Assembly (NCBI GenBank): GCA_013180625.2
Contig: SNVD02002538.1
Coordinates: forward strand, 1,550,001-1,614,000
Length of the DNA: 64,000 nt
Direction of reading: 5' to 3'
Origin: Boswellia sacra
Lineage: Eukaryota > Streptophyta > Magnoliopsida > Sapindales > Burseraceae
Positions within the stretch are counted from its first letter, which is position 1, and the number at the start of each line of letters is the position of its first letter. A program made the position numbers and the translations under genes. The notes under the pieces were generated by a model, which was given only the letters and a program-made list of their open reading frames with translations, did no database searches and was not told the origin of the DNA. Of this stretch, positions 43,265 through 53,319 are shown piece after piece.

Positions 43265-43816
43265 ACCGCTGAACCTCTAACTCACATCAATCCTAACATG
43301 GTCTGGTTCAATCAATATTTCTGCAAGAATCAAAGGAATTGCTATGAAATCGGGTCCCATATAAGGAATGATAGTCACAAGATGTGGGAAGCCTAGATCG
43401 TCCAGTGAGACCAATAGAAACTGTACAAGGAGGTAGAACTGAAGAAGGCGAAGCCAACCAGACGAGGTCCTACCCATCATCTCAAGCGAAGGCATGATGG
43501 AAGACAATGTCACTTTACCACCTCTAGTGTGAATGCCCATGGTAGGAACCAGAAAGTCATAGAAGTTAGCCAGATAAAACATCATAGTAGGCAGAATGAT
43601 GCTCTCAGAATTCATCATACATGGGGCAAAGCTCTTGCGAATTGAAGTGGAAGACATGATCATAAGAATCCCAAAAGGACTATCAAGTTTTACATGTCGA
43701 AGGAACTTCAAATTGTAGAGGCTGATGGATTCCGGCCACTTCTAGTCATTGTTCTTTAGAAGCTTCAAGAAAGGTTGAAGAACTTTGAGAATGGCCTTAG
43801 ACATGTTAGAAACCAT
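43265..43816 (-). pseudogene. Antisense ORF (aORF2) of element C
   Basis: Minus strand from ATG 43816 (MVSNMSKAILKVLQPFLKLL), a stop after KLLKNND, then LKFLRHVKLDSP with a short deletion removing the FLKDCTTFWD part. The open frame (43711-43277) runs through ESIILPTMMFYLANFYDF, MGIHTRGGKVTLSSIMPSLE, RTSSGWLRLLQFYLLVQFLL, DDLGFPHLVTIIPYMGPDFI and AIPLILAEILIEPDHVRIDV. It gives the best view of the C-terminal half of this family. Function unknown. Confidence 0.7.
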
Positions 43817-44031
43817 GAGAAAAGGCATTGGAATGTGAAGAGATGTAGAAGAGAAAAAGAAAAGGCTGATAATAATAGTCCCCACTCATCATCACCATTA
43901 TCATCAACATCAATTGAAGAAGCAACAACCTGAGCCTAAAGACGCTGAACCTCCCGCTCTAGACACTCGATTTGCTAGCGACCCATCTAGTCCAACAAGA
44001 AGCATATCGCTGGAAAATATTATTAAGATAA
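43817..44031 (-). other. aORF1 3' scrap and junction to an inverted LTR
   Basis: The minus strand near 43990-43930 codes EREVQRLxAQVVASSIDVDD-like residues, the tail of the mobile-domain ORF. The rest of element C, with the mobile domain, 3' repeats and LTR, is cut off by the LTR that starts at 44032. Confidence 0.5.
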
Positions 44032-44795
44032 TGAAAATAGGGCTTTCACCCTGCCAAAGTGCTTGCGACCATAACACTATGTCAAACCCTCTTGAGACTT
44101 AAGGGAACACAAATGAGCCAAGGGCACGTCTAGAGAATGGAGTCGTCATCTAATTATTCAATTGGGAATGAATGGGGACGATCTGATCCCTCGCTTCAAG
44201 ACCTAAACTACCCTCATCTCTTCAGAATATGGGTTCAAGAAGTTAGGTATGAGTTGTTCAATCTACCCGGATATCGATCCGACCCTCACTAGGGAAATAC
44301 CAAATGAAAATAGTTTGTGTTGTTACTTTGTCTGCTTAAGTGATTCGTTTTATGCACATGTTTTGATTTTTATCTTTATTAGACATGTGAGGTGATTATT
44401 CAATCAATGGCAATTATAAACATCCATAGAAAGAGGGAGGAGAATAGATTACACTTCCAACAAACATGGGGCAAGGGGAAGAGGATTACATCACTTTTAT
44501 TCTTCAATAAAATAAATCTAAAATGTACAATCATCCATAACATAAATTTAAACATTAAATACAAATGGTCTATTCAAGACCCAATAGATCATGAATTCCT
44601 CACCACCATATGTAAGTCTATTCAACATATATTGAACCTCTATTCATACATTAAGTCATTCATTCTTAGTGACGATCCCTCACCATCAATGTGAATCCAC
44701 CACCACTTCATGATAACAAACATTCATACATTCATAAATAAATAAATTTAAATCAAACAAAGCCATAATCTTATATCATGGCACTTCAACCTAGA
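44032..44795 (-). repeat. Truncated Tat-family LTR in inverted orientation
   Basis: The minus strand ends GAAAGCCCTATTTTCA at 44032. It aligns with the last ~760 bp of the LTR family (for example 3' blocks near 3020-3700). It is broken at 44795 by the Athila-like LTR, and the missing 5' part of this LTR is not seen to the right of that element. Confidence 0.8.
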
Positions 44796-46340
44796 TGACA
44801 CAACCAAAAATAGGACCTCCCAAGTATAGGAGTATCAAAGTAATAAATCCGGCAAGACCGGGGTCGATCCACGAGGAAGGGGATTTAGCGCTACAAACTA
44901 AAAGATAAGCAAATATGATATGAATAATCAAGATGATATTAACAAATAGAAGTAAAGATGGTAGGCGGTAGTATCAACCATTCAAATGTAAAACAAAAGC
45001 AAAAGGTGATAAAAACCATCCATGGAAATTAGAAGGTAAAACCTATTATAACAAATAAAAGAACAAGTTTGTAAACAATAAATGAGAATAATTAAAATAC
45101 AAGTAAGAGGAATTAACACAATGATAATGAAAGCTAAGGTTAGGGGATCCACCCTTGATATTTTAAATAAGGATAAGCAACCCAATTATAACTCAATTGG
45201 AATCCACACATCAGGGAGGTTTCAATTGGAAGGTATGTCATTTAAGCCCAATTTTAGTTATATGAATTATATTTATTTTATTACCAATATTTATATCACT
45301 TCTTGTAAATGGGTTCAAGTACACAATATGCCAATCGTTATATGTCTACAACAAATCAAGGTTCCTAACTAGACTCGTGTCGGTAAGGAAGAATCATACA
45401 ACATCTAGAAAGGATCCAAGCATTTGATATGCTAAGGATTGTCTGCAATGGATCAAGGCCTCCACTTTACGAGTGGCGTCAAGATTGATTAGGAAAATAA
45501 ATATAAATCATATAAAATAAAAAACAAAAGATTATAACTATTAAGCACACATCAAAGGGTTAGAAAATCCTTATTCTTATATTAAGAATTTCACCCTTTC
45601 ACCATAGCAAGAGAAAGTTTAGCAAGACATTATAAAAGAAAGAAACAAATTGCAAGAAAAATGAGATTTATTAATGACATAAAAACACAAGAGAGAAAAA
45701 CATAATAACAAGAGATCCCAGCCAAGGCCAAGATGCCCTAATGGGTCACAAGGCACCTCTATTTTTATATACATTTAGGGGCAAACTTGTCAAATTACAA
45801 AGAGACAATTGTAAACTATCTTGTTGACAATTTGGATCATCATGTGCACCATCATGTGCACCATTTTTTACCACCAATTCGGCATCGAATTATTTAGAAT
45901 TTTGATCACATGTCTTCATAAAAGCTATAGATATTTCTCTCAGCTTTCTAGAACATATTGATTCATATGATTTAGATACGTATATCAAGAGATATTGTCA
46001 AAAAACGGAGACATGGTCAGGTTGGGTTAAAACTGCAGATGGGTTCATTTCAAGCCCATTTTCGATCCACTAAGAGCCCAAATTTCATGATGCTTGTGAA
46101 ATACAATCTTGTAGATAATTTAATCAGATTTCCAACAAATCAAGATTTGTACTATTCTGATATATAAATAGAAAGTTATGGCTATTTTACTAAACCTATA
46201 ACAAAAACCAAAATTAAGATGAAGTTAAATTAAAAGATGCAAAGACTACAAATATGTTTAAATGGAGGAATTTAATGACACTATTAATGTAATGTGATGA
46301 ATTAAGCTCTTATTAAACACACATATTTAAGTGTTCATCA
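44796..46340 (-). repeat. 3' LTR of Athila-like element D
   Basis: Minus strand begins TGATGAACACTTAAATATG at 46340, right after a polypurine tract, and ends GGTTGTGTCA at 44796; 1,545 bp with TG...CA ends. It interrupts a Tat LTR at 44795. The end block 'ggggtcgatccacgaggaag' (44872) is typical of LTRs in this group. Confidence 0.85.
45761..45771 (-). promoter_or_regulatory. TATA box in LTR of element D
   Basis: Minus strand TATATAAAAAT about 570 bp into the LTR, followed by 'agaggtgccttg'. Position fits an LTR promoter; not otherwise supported. Confidence 0.5.
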
Positions 46341-46354
46341 CACCCCCTAATCAG
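46341..46354 (-). other. Polypurine tract of element D
   Basis: Minus strand CTGATTAGGGGGTG ends at the LTR. Confidence 0.75.
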
Positions 46355-46650
46355 CTTGTTGCTAGTCCCTAGCAATTAAAGCTTTATTATTTAGAAGTGA
46401 TTTATAGAATTTTACATCCAAGATGGTCATTATTGCACTCTCCTTGATCTATTCAAATAAACAAACTCTCAACCAATTTTTTTCTCTTTTTTTTTTTTTT
46501 TAAGACTTATGTACCCTTCAGTCAAGATATTAACAAACCTTTCTTTTTGTGCTTAGTCGACATATGACTATGGGACTTATTAGAAAGAAGCCATATCTAT
46601 TCGAATATTTGTTAAGGCTAACATCCTTAGGCACGGGACATTCATTCATC

Positions 46651-46652
<2 letters not shown>

Positions 46653-46711
<59 letters not shown>
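46653..46711. repeat. (TA)n microsatellite
   Basis: About 59 bp of uninterrupted TA. Confidence 0.95.
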
Positions 46712-46714
<3 letters not shown>

Positions 46715-47587
46715 TTTACATATTTTTATATTTTTTATTTTTTTTGGAACAATACATCTTTAACCCATATAGCGAGCCTTAGGCTAATGACTCCTAGACC
46801 AGTTGGCCTTAAGGCATTAGGTGTTAAGACACCCCTATGAGCTTAATGACCTGGGTTGTCGATGCTTTATTTTTGCTTAAAAACTTGTGGATAGTGTAAT
46901 TTTCAATCCTCTTAAGCTTTCTCCTTAATCCATATAACGAGCTTTGGGCCAATAGCTCCCAAACTAGTTGGTTTTAGGGTATTAGGTGTTAAGGCACCCA
47001 TCGGGCTTAATTGCTCGAATTAAGGAGGCTACGAGACCAAACTTATCCACAATTGCTTTTTTTTTCTTTCAGTTTTTTTTTCTCTTTTTTTTTAACTTTT
47101 TCCTTCCTTTTGTTGTTATCCTAAAAAAACAAAAGAACTCAAATATTATAACATTTCATTTCGCCACCCATAATCATGCATCAAGGTATATGTGTGTGTG
47201 AAGAAAGGTTCGTGAATACTTGCTTAATGAGTACATGAGCAAACAATTTATTAAATGACAAAGTTGTGAGAGTTCATAGATTTGAATAATTCAAAGTAAA
47301 GTGAATAAGACATCCTCGTTATAAAATTCAAAAATCAAAACTAAATAACATCAAGTTAGCTAAAATAAGTCTTCAAAAGTGTAAAATCAAAACAAAGTGA
47401 CAATTTGGTTAGAGTCTGTTTCAAGAGTTCAAAATGGTCCTCTTAACTCTGCCATTCCTGACCCAGAATGCATCTCAAGAGGATTTGAACTCCTTACACC
47501 GCACTCTGAATCTAATTACTCACTCTCTTTTTTTTTTTTTTGCAAGAAAAAGAAAATATATGACACAGTTATGTCTACTATCCTTCA

Positions 47588-47602
47588 CCCCCCCCCCCCC
47601 CC
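47588..47602. repeat. Poly-C tract (15 C)
   Basis: C15 on plus, G15 on minus, next to the conserved 'attgaggacaatgtt' block of the element's 3' region. Confidence 0.95.
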
Positions 47603-47753
47603 TCCACCCAACCAAATGGAACATTGTCCTCAATGTTTAAATGTAGAGAGATAAAGTATAGGAGACATTACATGAAGCTTCAGTTATTCAAAAGAGATGA
47701 CCTAAAAGACACGTAAAATAAAATGCTACAAATAAAATAAAAGACAAGAAAGA

Positions 47754-48396
47754 TTACAAGCGAAGATTCAGATCCAATTTGCACTTTTTGTTTTGTCCCC
47801 CTGACTAATTAATTTGAGTTATAGCTGGGTCAGGTTCATACTCGACTGCTTGTAATTTGTCAAGTGATTCACTAGCAGTAGTGGCAGAAACAAGGATTTG
47901 TCACACCAAATGAGGGATAAATTTCTGGTCTACGGCTACATCAACAAAACGTATCAAAGGATCAAAAACAATTTTTAACATTCAACAAACCTATGGGTTT
48001 TTTATGGAGATTCAGTTGGGCCCAATAGGCAATTTGAAAAATTCGTTCAAGAGTACCAAAGCCACCTGGTAAAGCAAGAAAGGCATCTGAATTGATAAGC
48101 ATATATGCCATGCGTTCATGCATAGAGGAGACTTGTAACTCCTTCCCAACCATTTTTCCAATGATGCTTTCTACAGCCAAAGCTTTAGGAATAACATCTA
48201 AAACTTGACTGCCTCCTACGAGTGCAACTATTGACACACAATCCATTAACCCGAGGCTATCTCCCCCATCAACCACATGAATCTTTCTTTCAGCTAATAG
48301 CGTATTAACATAATTTGCTACTGCTACAAACTCTTCACTTTTTTCAGGTTGAGATCAACAGAATACACATATCTTTTGGATTCGACGTTTTGAAGT
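47754..48396 (-). pseudogene. LOG-like: LOG-type cytokinin riboside 5'-monophosphate phosphoribohydrolase, intronless copy, broken
   Basis: LOG enzymes release active cytokinin bases from their nucleotides. Minus strand, in order: RRIQKICVFC (nucleotide-fold start), a TGA where relatives have Gly, SQPEKSEEFVAVANYVNTLL, GGDSLGLMDCVS, VIPKALAVESIIGKMVGKEL, SSMHERMAYMLINSDAF, and LPGGFGTLERIFQIAYWAQL containing the PGGxGTxxE catalytic motif. KPIGLLNV follows, then a frameshift, VDQKFIPHLV, a stop, QILVSATTASESLDKLQAVE, another stop, and KLDLNLRL before a TAA at 47754. About 214 codons, so nearly the full length of the family, with no introns although plant LOG genes have several. It sits between pol and the 3' LTR of element D, same strand. 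Likely a processed copy captured by or inserted into the element; not functional here. Confidence 0.85.
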
Positions 48397-48689
48397 TCAC
48401 TCCACGTTTATGCAACTTTCTAACTACATGTGTGGAGTAAAAAACAAGAGATGTCATATTTATGGAGTGCAAAAAGGTATTCTAGTGATGACATCTAATA
48501 GGTAGCTCAGCTATTTGTTAAAAAAGTTTGACAATAAAGCATAGAAATTAAAAAAAATTGATAGAAATAAGACACCATAAATGCATGAGTCGACTGAAAG
48601 ATAGAAATATTAATTCAAAAATGATAGTTGTAAGGCATTAAAATTCAAAAATAATAGCACACATGCATATGTACAGGTAGTTGTGACTG

Positions 48690-49287
48690 TGGCTCACATC
48701 TTCCTCTAGTTTTACATCCAGAAACGGCTTAAACACCTTCTATGAGTTGGAGATATGCTTCCTATCCAGTTTTCTTATAAACTGGCAAACATGGTCTTTT
48801 TGAGTCAGATTCTCAAGACTATAACGTTCCTACTCGTCTTGACATTGTGTCCATAATTTCAAAATTTCACGTTGCACAATTCTAGAAGAATGCATCTCAA
48901 GAGTCAATTGGATATTATCCAAAGACTTCCTACTCAGTCCATTCTTGATGAGTTGTAGCTTATCCTCTCGATTATTAGACAAATATCCCAGGGAGCAAAA
49001 ACACTAGTTACAAGTCCATCTTGCACATTTTTAACAAACTTGTAACCTTTTCGCTCTTCGCTTTTTGGCATAAGAGCTTTTTCCCAAACTCGGCATGTGG
49101 GAAACAAGATTATCTAAAAACTCACAAGAAAATCAAACCTTGGCTTCAATTAATCATTTAAATCAGCAGGAATACCCTTGCACATCAGCATCCTTAGTCT
49201 TTCTGCATGAGCTTTGTAAATTTTAAGTAAATCATTTTAAGGAAGAGAGGGAAAACGTTTGTGTAGATTTGAGAGAATAGTATCCAT
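48690..49287 (-). pseudogene. Decayed ORF of unknown function between integrase and LOG copy
   Basis: From an ATG at 49287: MDTILSNLHKRFPSLP, stop, NDLLKIYKAHAERLRMLMCK, GIPADLND, stop, LKPRFDFLVSF, stop, LFPTCRVWEKALMPKSEERK, NVQDGLVTSVFAPWDIC. A frameshift follows, then DKLQLIKNGLSRKSLDNIQL, LEMHSSRIVQREILKLWTQC and LTQKDHVCQFIRKLDRKHIS to about 48690. Codon-like structure over about 200 residues, with stops at a density like the LOG copy. I do not recognise the protein. It may be part of the same captured transcript as the LOG copy, or an envelope-position ORF of the element. Confidence 0.5.
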
Positions 49288-49439
49288 GTGAAGAAAATGA
49301 GAGAGAAGAAAAGAAAATGAATGCAAGGTGAGCAACAGTTTTTAGGGAATTGAAAAACCAACTTTAAAAGTCACAGAGTACCGTATCTTCTACTTGACTG
49401 GGAAAAATTAATCCTTAAAAGGATCGATTAAAGCAATGG

Positions 49440-50580
49440 ACTCTTTATTTTGATCAAAATTTTTAAAGAATGGTTTTAATTGTTATCCATTAATTTAAAA
49501 ACATGTTCATTCTTCGGGTTCTCAATTTGAATAGCTCTATGAGGGAAAACATTTTTAGCAATGAAACGCCTAGTCTAACGAGACTGAAGTTTACCTAGAA
49601 ACAAATGCAATCTTGAATCATACAAAAGGACTTTTTGTGAAGGTTCAAAAGATTTTTGAATAATGAATTTGTCATGAAAAACCTTCATTTTTTCTTTGTA
49701 GATTTTAGATTTTCATAAGCCTCATTCCTGATTTCTTCAAGTTCACTCAGTTGGAGTTTACGTAACTTGCAAACATCATCCAAATTTGTGTTAAATGTTT
49801 TAATGGCCTAATAATCTTTATGCTCAATTTCCACAGGCAAGTGACAAAGTTTTCCATAAACTAATCTATAAGGAGACATTCCTAATGATGTTTTGAAAGT
49901 AGTTCGATAAGCCCAAAGTGCATCATTAAATCTTTAGCAGTTCGGTAAGCCCAAAGTGCATCATTAAGTCTTAAAGACCAATCTTTACGGTTTGGGTTAA
50001 TCGTCTTTTCTAAGATCTATTTTGTCTCCCTATTAGCTAATTCAACTTGTCCACATGTTTGCGGTGATAAGGTGTAGAAACTTTATGGGTTATTCTGTAT
50101 TTCTTCATTAGAGTTTCAAATGGTTTGTTACAAAAATGTGTACCCCCATCACCAATAATGGCTCGAGGAATTCTAAATCTACACAAGATATTCTCCTTCA
50201 AGAATTTGATAACTATTTTGTGATCATTGTTTTGACATGGAATTGCCTCGACCCATTTTGAAATATAGTCTACTGCAACAAGAATGTACACAAAACCAAA
50301 TGATGGTGGAAAAGGTCCCATAAAATCAATACCCCAACAATCAAAGATTTCAACAACAAGGATGGGATTCAAAGCCATCATGTTTCGTCTTGAAATGGAA
50401 CCCAATTTTTTACAATTTTCACAAGTTTTTCAAAATGCATGTGCATGTTTAAATAAGGTGGGCCAATAAAATCCACATTGCAAGATTTTAGCTGTTGCTT
50501 TTTTAGATGAAAAGTGTCCTCCACATGCTTCGGAATGACAAAAATTAATGACACTACTTACCTCATTGTCAGTATGCATC
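49440..50580 (-). pseudogene. Integrase of element D
   Basis: Zinc-binding region near 50560-50410 (SEACGGHFSSKKATAKILQC, CENCKK). The core is open at 50405-50037: [17 protein letters not shown] with the first Asp, and [20 protein letters not shown] with the second Asp. The third acidic residue would lie in KHVDKLN, where relatives have QVE, and there is a stop just after. The C-terminal part [20 protein letters not shown] is interrupted by a 38-bp tandem duplication (49901-49976, 'gcccaaagtgcatcattaa' twice). Then [14 protein letters not shown] and FLGKLQSR to about 49440. Confidence 0.8.
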
Positions 50581-51118
50581 TTCTAATTATTTTGTCCGAA
50601 CAATATTTGAATAGATATGGGTCATCCCAATAAAATTTTTTCACCTTGGTCAAAAACTTCCTTTTGTCTCGAGCATTCCAATGAGATGGCATTTCTCTTG
50701 CTGCTAGAAAAATTACAATGTTAGCAAAACAAGGTACTACAGCAACGGAGAATAAAAATTCATCAAGAAAAGAGTCATTGATAGGTGAAGTTCCAATTAA
50801 TGTCTCTGTCATTAATCTTGACAGATGGTTTGCAACGACATTTTTGGCTCTTCTCTTATCCTTTATTATGATGTTGAATTCTTGGAGCAAAAAGATCCAT
50901 CGTATCAATCTAGGTTTTGCATCCTGTTTAGACATTAAACATCTCATAGCTGCATGGTCAGTGTAAACAATCGTTGGAGAACCGATTAAATAAGATCGAA
51001 ATTTTTCCAATGCAAATACTACTGCAAGTAGTTCTTTTTCAGTTGTTGTGTAATCCATTTGTGCATCATTTAAAGTCCTACTTGCATAGTATATCACATA
51101 AGGTTTACCTTCTTTTCT
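50558..51118 (-). CDS. RNase H (C-terminal part) and link to integrase of element D
   Basis: Open for 179 codons: VIYYASRTLNDAQMDYTTTE KELLAVV (with the catalytic Glu), LIGSPTIVYTDHAAMRCLM (with Asp), LLQEFNIIIKDKRRAKNVVA and HLSRL, then a linker to WDDPYLFKYCSDKIIRRC at the integrase zinc region. It removes RNA from the RNA-DNA hybrid during copying. A stop near 51120 separates it from the N-terminal part of RNase H, so it is a fragment of a broken polyprotein. Confidence 0.8.
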   Translation of the reverse strand, partial: RKEGKPYVIYYASRTLNDAQMDYTTTEKELLAVVFALEKFRSYLIGSPTIVYTDHAAMRCLMSKQDAKPRLIRWIFLLQEFNIIIKDKRRAKNVVANHLSRLMTETLIGTSPINDSFLDEFLFSVAVVPCFANIVIFLAAREMPSHWNARDKRKFLTKVKKFYWDDPYLFKYCSDKIIRRCILTMR

Positions 51119-52335
51119 TTATCCTAAGACAGCACCAACGGCATAGTCACTTGCATCACACATCAATTCAAAAGGCAAGGACCAATTAGGAGATTGCATA
51201 ATTAGAGCAGTTGTTAAAAGTCTAATTAAATTATCAAAGGCATTTTGGCATTCTTGAGTCCATTCAAAAGAAGTGTCTTTTATTAAGAGGTTGCAAAGAG
51301 GTTTAGATATTGCACTGAAATTTCTTATGAACCTCCTATAAAATCCAGCATGCCCTAAGAATGAACGTACCTCTTTGACTGTTTTTGGTGGAGGTAAATG
51401 GAAAATTAATTCTACTTTTGCTTTGTCCACTTCAATTCACTTAGAAGACACCACATGACCTAAAAGAATTTCTGAAGTAACCATATAATGACATTTTTCC
51501 CAATTCAAAATAAGACCTTTTTCTTCACACCTTTTAAGGACTTTTTCTAAGTTTTCAAGACAATTATCAAAAGAGTTACCAAAGACAATTAAATCATCCA
51601 TGAAAACTTCTAAGCAATGCTCAACCATGTCATTAAAAATGCTCAACATGCATCGTTGAAAAGTAGCTGGAGCATTACAAAGTCCAAAAGGCATCCTTCT
51701 AAATGCAAAAGTGCCAAAGGGGCACGTGAATGTGGTCTTTTCTTGGTCTTTAAGTGCAATGGGAATTTGATAATAGCCTGAGTATCCATCAAGAAAGCAG
51801 TAGTAGGAGTGCCATACTACTCTTTCTAGAATTTGATCGAGAAATAATAAGGGAAAATGGTCTTTTTTGGTGACAGCATTTAATTTTCTATAATCAATGC
51901 ACATCCTCCAACTAGATGAGGCATGAGTTGGTAATGATTCACCCTTTTCATTTTTGACTACTGTAATGTCAGATTTCTTAGGTACTACTTGTGTAGGGCT
52001 TACCCACTTACTATCAGAAATAGGGTAGATAATTCCCACATCAAGTAGTTTGAGAACTTCAACCCTAATGACCTCTTTCATTTAGGGATTTAATCTCCTT
52101 TGAGGTTGTTAGGATGTTTTGGCATTTTCTTCTTAATGTATTCTATGTGTACAAATCAAAGGGTTAATGCATTTTATGTCTTTTAAATTCCACCTGATTG
52201 CATTTTTATGCCTTTTAAGCACTTCTATTAACTTACCTTGTTGCTCGCTTGTGAGGGATGAAGAAATTACCACCGGATATGTTTTATTCTCCCCAAGATA
52301 TGCGTATTTTAGTCCTTCAAGTAAAGGCTTCGGCT
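51119..52335 (-). pseudogene. Reverse transcriptase and start of RNase H of element D
   Basis: Upstream part KYAYLGENKTYPVVI and KHKNAIRWNLKDI near 52300-52120 with a stop. The open frame 52081-51437: VLKLLDVGIIYPISDSKWVS, SSWRMCIDYRKLNAVTKKDH, FLDGYSGYYQIPIALKDQEK (first palm Asp), FGTFAFRRMPFGLCNAPATF, and EVFMDDLIVFGNSFDNCLE with the catalytic FMDD. A stop occurs after GHVVSSK, then 51430-51119 holds LPPPKTVKEVRSFLGHAGFY and FELMCDASDYAVGAVLG (RNase H first Asp). It is the best preserved RT in the window; one or two stops keep it from being whole. Confidence 0.9.
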
Positions 52336-52629
52336 CTAACTTGGCGCTTCCTCTTCCTTGCTTTCATTCATTTGCCCCAATTCTTCGAATCTTGGTTTTG
52401 ATCCTTTTTCCATCACTTGTGCACACTCCAGTAAAAAACATATATCAAAAAGATCAGGCTCTAGTTCCATACTTGACTCTAATGAATTGACTAAACAAGT
52501 TTTCGAAGGGTCAAAAGAACTCTCTTTTTGGATGTGGTCTTCCACAATAGTTTCAATCATATTAGCCTCCTCAACTTCATCATCTTCTTCATGCGGTTGA
52601 TTTGCACATATTAAAAACGTTAAGTTCAA
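52336..52629 (-). pseudogene. Acidic linker of pol, element D
   Basis: 97-codon frame rich in E and D (HEEDDEVEEANMIETIVEDH; LLECAQVME). In Athila-type pol such acidic linkers lie between protease and RT. Broken from both sides by stops. Confidence 0.6.
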
Positions 52630-52699
52630 ATGTCATGTTCCTTAATGATAGCTTCATGACACCATTCCTGCAATTAATCAAAGCATTAGAGGTAACTAA

Positions 52700-52975
52700 A
52701 AATGGACACCCTAAAATGACAGGAGTTTAATTACATACTTTCACTGGTTGTATATCCAAGATCGTAAAATCCACTGGGTAAATGAATTTATCGACTTGAA
52801 CTAACACATCTTCCACTACTCCTCTTGGCACTTTAATTGATCTATCAGCAGGTAAAAGAGTCACAGAAGTTGGTTTTAACTCACCTAGATTGAGTTTCTG
52901 AAAAACAGAGTATGGAAACAAATTCACACTAGCACCAAGATCAAGTAAAGCTTGTTCAATTTTATGAAATTATAG
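52700..52975 (-). pseudogene. Aspartic protease of element D
   Basis: IEQALLDLGASVNLFPYSVF with the active D-L-G-A, then LGELKPTSVTLLPADRSIKV, PRGVVEDVLVQVDKFIYPVD and FTILDIQP. The ATG frame opens at 52927, but the active site lies upstream of that ATG in the same frame, so it was part of a polyprotein. A stop occurs near 52730. Confidence 0.8.
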
Positions 52976-53319
52976 GACAACCTGGATCCTTATATTTCAC
53001 TGTATTATTGTTTTGAAGAATAGCACTTACTTGCTCGGCTAGAAAGGCCTTCTTTTTCACATTCAATTTTCTTTTCACAGTACACAAATCTTTCAAAAAA
53101 ATTTGCATAACAAGGTACCTGTTTGATCACATCTAACAAGGGAATGTTGACCTTTACCTGTTTGAAAATTTCAAAGATTTCAGAGTTGTGACTTGGCTTC
53201 TTTTGTGTGGCTAATGCTTAAGGAACTAGAGGCACAAATGGGGATTTGGTTCCTTCTTCACTAGGTGTTGGTTTGGTAACCTTTTCCTGACCTTTAGAGA
53301 TTGATTCTTCTTCTTTCTC
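52976..53319 (-). other. Gag-protease linker of element D
   Basis: Frameshifted Lys- and Pro-rich coding-like DNA (LPFPQRLKKKA-like and VKVNIPLLDVIKQVPCYAKF-like stretches). Such stretches precede the protease in this group. No open frame. Confidence 0.5.

Larger units (their letters stand above)
33870..44031 (+). mobile_element. Tat element C, with 5' LTR, gag-pol and antisense ORF; own 3' LTR missing
   Basis: 5' LTR, primer site, leader, gag (capsid part deleted), protease, G-patch-like segment, RT (internal deletion), RNases H, integrase, spacer, ~55-bp array, antisense ORF. It then stops at 44031 against an LTR in the opposite orientation. It lacks the 88-bp and 20-bp arrays, the polypurine tract and the 3' LTR seen in B. 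Best source of a full gag-pol order in the window. Inserted in Ty1/copia pol at the left. Confidence 0.85.
46355..47753 (-). other. 3' non-coding region of element D
   Basis: No gene. Contains T-rich tracts, a (TA)n tract, two similar 'ccatata(a/g)cgagc' blocks about 170 bp apart (46766 and 46930), a C15 tract, and 'acattgtcctcaatgt' (47620), a block known from the end of pol regions of related elements. Confidence 0.65.

Noticed and set aside
46549..46782. Plus-strand frame with an Ile-Tyr repeat
   Set aside because: Translation of the (TA)n microsatellite.
52358..52600. Ser-rich plus-strand frames
   Set aside because: Shadow of the acidic pol linker on the minus strand.
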